Shown piece after piece: positions 58,571 to 64,000 of a DNA stretch of 64,000 nt. Origin of the DNA: Daphnia pulex (lineage: Eukaryota; Arthropoda; Branchiopoda; Diplostraca; Daphniidae); the NCBI RefSeq assembly GCF_021134715.1, contig NC_060019.1:10430001-10494000 (forward strand). The letters are read 5' to 3'. Numbering within the stretch: the stretch's first letter is position 1; the number at the start of each line of letters is the position of its first letter. The position numbers and the translations under genes were made by a program. The notes beneath the pieces were generated by a model. The model was not told the origin of the DNA. It worked only from the letters and a program-made list of their open reading frames with translations, and did no database searches.

Positions 58571-58600
58571 TATATAAAAGCTACTCTCCTTTCAGACTGT
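58571..58600 (+). promoter_or_regulatory. Candidate TATA-type core promoter
   Basis: TATATAAAAG at 58571-58580 is followed by TTTCAGACTG, an initiator-like TCAGAC at 58592-58597. The spacing is a little shorter than the usual 30 nt, and no downstream gene is identified within the window. Confidence 0.3.
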
Positions 58601-61600
58601 ATCCAGCACCAACCTTGTAAATGATATATTCCCATTCAGGAGCAAAGAAAAAAACCTTTTCTCTCCCATTTTTCTTTTCTAGACGACATTGAACGCGCGC
58701 TTCTTTCGCAACACCGGCCAACTCCACCCACCTCTTTGATCTATTCTTTGCCTGGCCCATAGAATAAGCCTGGAAACTTCTTATTCTTCTGTTATGCTGT
58801 ATACCTTTTTTGTCCGCTATTCAACGTCGGGTTTGCCGCCGCCCCCCACGCCCTTTGAGCGATGAAAGAGCGCTCAGCTAGAGACGTCGATATCCGGCGG
58901 ATCCTGCTGAAGTCTCTACCAAATTAGAATCTCGCATACATCAGATCAATTTCCCCATCTACCTATTTTTGTGTCTCAAATGAAGTGAAAGCAGAGATCG
59001 GGAGAAGAGAAAGAAAAAACCGCACAGCGGGAAAATGTGTGTACGAAGGTTGTTGTGTGGCGGCACATAACCGCCTTTTCTCTCTAACCTTGTTTGTTAT
59101 ATACTCCCGACGAGGTAGTACCTTGTTACCCAGGAAACTGTGCATGGATACATGCAGAGTTGGATGCTCGGCGGAGCGGAGGGGGGGCCTACAGGATATA
59201 TTACACACGCAAGGATCGAGTGGGATCCTTTTTCTTTTTTTTTTTTTGCCTTTTTGGTTGCGCATCTCTTATTCTCCGATTTGGCGACAGAGATAGAAAA
59301 AGAGAGGGATGCCTACTCGCCTTTTATATCGTGATATCATCTCGCAGCTCCATAAATTATACGGAGAAAAGAGAGAGAGAAATGCGGAACGTGTAATTTA
59401 GGGATCCCTCTCTCTCTCTCCCCTCTCAATCTTCTTCTTCTTCCAGCCCATTCCGGCAGCTGGAGCAGTCTAGCTGCTATATATATTGCCGCTGTACCGA
59501 GTACACACCCTATCAAACATGGGGGAGAAGAAAAAAAAGAAGAAGAAGAAAAGAAAACAAGAGAGACGCTCAGACTGAGATATGCGTCCTCGTATTTGCC
59601 CCGTAACGGCTTGATATGGGCAATAGCGCCATCACCCCTTGCCTCCAATCGGCATCTGAACGACGTCCAAGACGATATTCCGTTCGTGAAAAGAGAAGAG
59701 GACGGAGGGGATCCACCCAAAAGGAGCAAAAGAAAAATCGATCGTGACGCGACTTTTATCCGAATAAAATAAAAAGAAAGAAAAAAGATGGGAGGGAATA
59801 TAACCCGACCATCATCCCAGCTCTTCTTCCCTTCTTCTTTTTTACAAGGGCCAAGTTTTACAACCACTCCCCTTCTCCCATCAAAACCCCTTCCCTACTT
59901 TATAGTACAAGTTCCCATCTCCTTCCTTCCGGCGGATTTAGCACTCACTGGCCGACAATTTTTCTCGTATTGGCGGCCCATCAAAATTCAAAAGGCATTT
60001 CTTATTCTCCTATCCCCCCCCCCTTTTCTTTTATATTTTAAGACGGTCGAGGATTTGTATCACATTTCCCCCACCCAATGACACGTCACAAATCGCATCA
60101 ATAACTAATAAAATGAAGGAGAACAAAAAAGAAATCCCATCGTTCCGTGACAAAAGATTTGACGACTATTCATTTTTCGAATCAAAAAATCATTTTTTAA
60201 AAAACCTAACCATAGCGATACTGTTAACTCGTCTTTAAAAAAAACTAATATTTTCTTCAAGTCAAATCATCCAGACTAACAAAGAAGAAGCAGAAGAAAA
60301 AACTGTCAAGCGCGCAACATTCAAAAAACTTATTTTGTTTTTTTGTCTGTTGCTCGCTACGCTGGTTCCAGGCTGTTAAACACGGAATCTTTTCTTCTTT
60401 TTCTTCTCTCCTCGTTGTCGTTATAATGTTACGATGGATTCAAATAAATGGGGGAAGGGGGGATGAAAAAGAGATGGGGGAAAAAAAATTGCTCAGCTAG
60501 AGATGATGCGCTACGTCGTTATTATGTGAAACCCTGAAATATAAAAGAGTCCTCGAGGGTTGCAGGAGAGCGTTATACAATAATAACACACCACCACCAC
60601 CCACCACCATCATCATCATTCAAATCCGCCAACAAGCCGGGATCCGACCGCGCTCCCCTCATCCACATCCCCGCGCGCTATAATATTCTTTTGGCGTCAC
60701 ACATTTTTGTTTATATATAAAACTGAAGAGACAAAAGAAGAGATCAATAACGTATCGGGACTTACACTTTTGTTTGTCCGGGGGGGCTGTGTGTGTGGAG
60801 AGACAAAAATCGTCATTCACCGTTTGTATTGTGATGCCAAGAAGTTAATGGCCTCCACTGCCGGCCACTCCCTCGTCCTATTTTTTCACGGGCCTATCAT
60901 TCGTGCATCCATCGAATCCATCGGCCCCTTTAGCGCGGACATGGTCTCCTTTTTTTCCCGATTGTACGCCGACGACGAATAGTCGCAACTAAATAAATAA
61001 ATAAATGCATTTCTTTATGTTTATCCACTGGCAACAAACAAGATTCCTGCTAGCGCGCACACACACACACACACATTTATTCCCCATGTGTATTGCGTTT
61101 GCTCGGCTCTAGTTGTGTACTACACGAGAGAAAACACATACACAAGAGTCGGAGGAGTCTAGTACGAAATGCCTTTCAGTCTATAAAGCAAAGGGCGGCG
61201 TGGTCTTAATAGAGTTGAGTATGGCGCGCCGAGCTGTGGAGCATAGCGTCACCGAGCTGGATAAGATGGATGGGATTGAGACGGCGGCACGCGACCTTAT
61301 CTTCATCATCGAGTTGGACAATCACACACCAATGGGCGTACCACACACACACAAATATATACGGCCAACATCGACTCGACTACTACATCAATATTAAGTA
61401 GTACACTACTATATTCTTATACACTAATGGACGTGCCTGACGTCGGGCCCATCGCATATAGTAGAGACCCAATGATTCAATCAAAAGTCAATAACGTCGC
61501 CGCGACCTTCTCCGTTCAGTCACAGTTTTTTCTTTTTATGGTTGACGGGAATTTGGCATCAACTTGTGGTGTGCAATTGGCGTACATTTACGATTCGACA

Positions 61601-63814
61601 TGGGGAAAAATCACGTCGTTTTCGTTTCGGGCCAAAGTTTTCGGCGGGAAAAAAAAACACGAACAAGAAAAAAAGTTGCCCAAAAAACCTGTGCGAAATG
61701 TTTTAGTAGAAAAAGGAAAAAGTAGCGCACGAGTCAAAAATAGATGATCGATTTCGAATCTGTTTCCTCTCCTCCTGGGCAACCATTCGTGACTATATAT
61801 TGAAAGCACTAGAAGACCTTTCAGACTGAAAACCCCCACATCGATTTCGTTACAAAAGACTTTCTCCGATGCCATTAAACTCTGTACACACAAGCCAAAC
61901 GCGAAACTGGAGAGAGACACACACTCTCACTGCGTGTGTCATCACAGTCTGGACGTGAAAGGTGCCAGAGCAGAGTCCAGGGATATATGTGCACACAGGG
62001 ATGAGTTTGGACGATGTGTCGTTGTGAGTCCGACACGGATTTTCACTCTGCGACAAACAGGGGACCCAACACGGCGCCGTTAAATCCCTTTTGCTCTAGA
62101 CACATCACTCGGGGAGATAAAATGGGAGACCAAACGTCCGTCGTAGATATCTTAGCCATGCACTATACGATTCTATCCTGTTATTTGTAGTATATTCAAA
62201 TGCCTATAGTGCACTCTCGGCCAACCGAAATGTGTTTTAGAAAACACGGCGTCTGTCGTGATATCATCATTCTTTTTGGCGGTAGATTTGAAAACAATGG
62301 ATACATTTAATCGGACAGAATAAATGTCTTGATCGGAAAGATTCATTCGATAGAGTGAAGATACCATCAACTACGATGTAACACGATCGCTTTTCTTGGC
62401 TGGACATATCCGTTCAAATATACTAGGATTCAAACTTCCGGGGGGAAGTCTCTCTTAGTGATTTATTCATTTTATTCGCTTTTATTTTCGATTGAAAAAA
62501 AAAAGGACAACATTTCAATCTTTTTTCCATGGGGTCTCCGGATATATGAATGCGGATGACCGGATGGATGTGGGGGGGGGGGGGGCAACAAGAGCAGCCG
62601 CTGGAACCATTTGTACAAAAGGGTTTGCGCTTTTCTTTCCCATAGTATATATATTCTCGGAAGTTGGATATCTGGACAAGTGCATTTTTTGAGCAAAGGA
62701 GAGACTAGAAAAGAGAAGATGAAAGGCCATTGATAACAACGGAACAAAAAAAAAGGAGTAGCTATAAAGTTCGTGAAAAAAGGCGGGGCCGTCAAAAAAA
62801 ATTCGACTATAAAAGTTTTTTGATGAAAGAAAGAATGAAGAAAATCGTTGAAGCAAGTGGCATCCATATATACACATGTGAATGCGTAGAGTGTGTGTGT
62901 TGATGTCTCTCTCTCTCCCGAGAAGGGATTGATGATTCTTCCGTGGGAAGAAAAGAAGGTAAGCGGCTTTGCAGGCGTTTCAAAGCCAACACGAGAGAAG
63001 TGTGCAGAGAGATAGACGAGCATCTTAGAGAGAGAGCGAGACACACATCACGCAAGAAAAGACACACACACCAAAGTTAGCACTGTCGACTTCTCATCGC
63101 CATCCTAGCTTCGTAATCCTCATTGAAAATCAAGGCCCAGTGAGCACACAAAAGTCATCGGCACACACACACACATCTAGCAGCTATAGAGCACTCGGAT
63201 GGAATCGCCCCTGCAATCATTATCCCACCTTCTCATCTCTTTTCCGGCTAAAGTTAGAAGATCGTCAATATCTGCGCTCATTGGAAGCGACGAGTCAGAC
63301 GGCGGCGGCGACAGCGGCTTATGTCTCCATCTCATGTTCGTTTAACACAAAAAAGAAAATGTCCATTTGATATTTGCGACATTGCGACAGAGTCTACGGA
63401 GCTAAAAAAATTAAAGTTGCGACATGCTGAAATGATCAACGACTATTAGCTCGTGTCTGCCTCGACTTGGAAACGAATTCGAAGCCTTTTTCCAACTCAA
63501 TTTCATTTAAAATCGCACCTCAACTTGTTTTACATTCAAATTAAATCGAGGAAAGCCACGGAAATGGTCACACAAATGAAAAAAAAAAGTGGGAAAAGAT
63601 GTTATTGATTTTGTTGCTGGAGCCTATCAACATTTTGGGAGATGACGCAAAAAGTTAAATCAAACTATCTTCATCATCTCTTTTTCATATTAAAAGGAAA
63701 AGTGGAGGTTCTGGGGGCCCGTCATCTCATTGGAAGAAGAAATGAGGTCCTCAAAGCTTTCCGGTTTGCCCGTAGGGAAAAGAAAAACCTCGCGAGGAAC
63801 CAAGAAACGCGACG

Positions 63815-63823
63815 TATAAAAGG
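63815..63823 (+). promoter_or_regulatory. Candidate TATA box
   Basis: A perfect TATAAAAGG lies near the right edge of the window. Any transcript it drives would extend past the window, so it cannot be evaluated here. Confidence 0.3.
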
Positions 63824-64000
63824 GGCCAGACGTATAGTGGGTCACAAAAAAACAATTGGATCTCGTCAAGCGATTCGTTTTAATTGTTTTGATGGGGAAA
63901 CAAACGTCAAGAAAAAGAAGAAGAAAAAAGAGAAGACGACGCGGACAGAGATGGAAGACAAGTTGGGAGAAGACGTTCCTCAAGAGAGAGAATTATGACA

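Larger units (their letters stand above)
54143..64000. other. About 10 kb gene-poor, microsatellite-rich region
   Basis: I could not assemble any coding exon pair or family match on either strand. Contents: a TA run (about 55448-55462), TG repeat (56839-56859), CA repeats (57233-57250, 61058-61074, 63161-63174), G run (62570-62584), GA/CT tracts and scattered TATA-like boxes (58396, 58571, 60541, 63815). Overlapping frames on both strands (54625-55191, 59337-59867, 62472-63044) are biased in composition. It could be a long intron, the regulatory region of a gene outside the window, or plain intergenic DNA. Confidence 0.5.

Noticed and set aside
59337..59867. 176-codon minus-strand frame
   Set aside because: Ser/Leu/Phe runs derive from TTC/CTT microsatellites; no family features or splice context.
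62472..63044. 190-codon minus-strand frame
   Set aside because: Phe/Pro/Ser-biased, overlaps another frame on the same strand and a long G/C homopolymer; not convincing as a gene.

Overview
The window looks like nuclear DNA from a small-genome arthropod, most likely a branchiopod crustacean of the Daphnia type. The evidence is spliced genes with canonical GT-AG introns mostly 60-80 nt long, arthropod-type protein families, and intergenic DNA full of microsatellites. The species call is inference; no mitochondrial, rRNA or barcode sequence is present. All gene models were assembled by eye from open frames, splice sites and phase, and every internal junction of the five recognised genes keeps frame.

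Layout. (1) 2714-4424 (+): a medium-chain dehydrogenase/reductase with 7 coding exons. (2) 7497-10639 (-): a 4-exon, cysteine-free, 310-residue secreted precursor ending in a Gly-Arg-Arg-Arg amidation/processing signal; I read it as an unrecognised neuropeptide precursor. (3) 16483-19083 (+): DENND6, a DENN-domain Rab exchange factor, 10 exons. (4) 20279-21218 (-): a four-exon tetraspanin, convergent with DENND6. (5) 21.8-36.2 kb: a gene graveyard. Broken copies of a secreted Tyr/Thr/Ala/Pro-rich repeat-protein family lie on the + strand at 25.7-27.4 kb and on the - strand at 30.6-35.2 kb. The two arms point at each other across a 3 kb pyrimidine-rich satellite, whose core is 131.9 apparently identical copies of a 16-bp unit. 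The same flanking repeat and promoter module recur in inverse orientation at the outer ends, so the whole locus is an imperfect giant inverted repeat. (6) 39874-41914 (-): a fatty acyl-CoA reductase, 8 exons. (7) 50193-52872 (+): a kinase-interaction-motif tyrosine phosphatase (PTPRR/STEP/HePTP family, fly PTP-ER). Two candidate upstream coding exons at 42.4 and 46.8 kb are phase-compatible with it and would put its long isoform head to head with the reductase. (8) 54.1-64.0 kb: about 10 kb with no gene I can support, rich in microsatellites and TATA-like boxes.

The genes do not form a pathway. The items most worth following are the amidated-peptide precursor, the inverted pseudogene array around the homogeneous satellite, and the phosphatase transcript structure (long 5' isoform, and a stop-free 63-nt intron that would encode a hydrophobic segment if retained).
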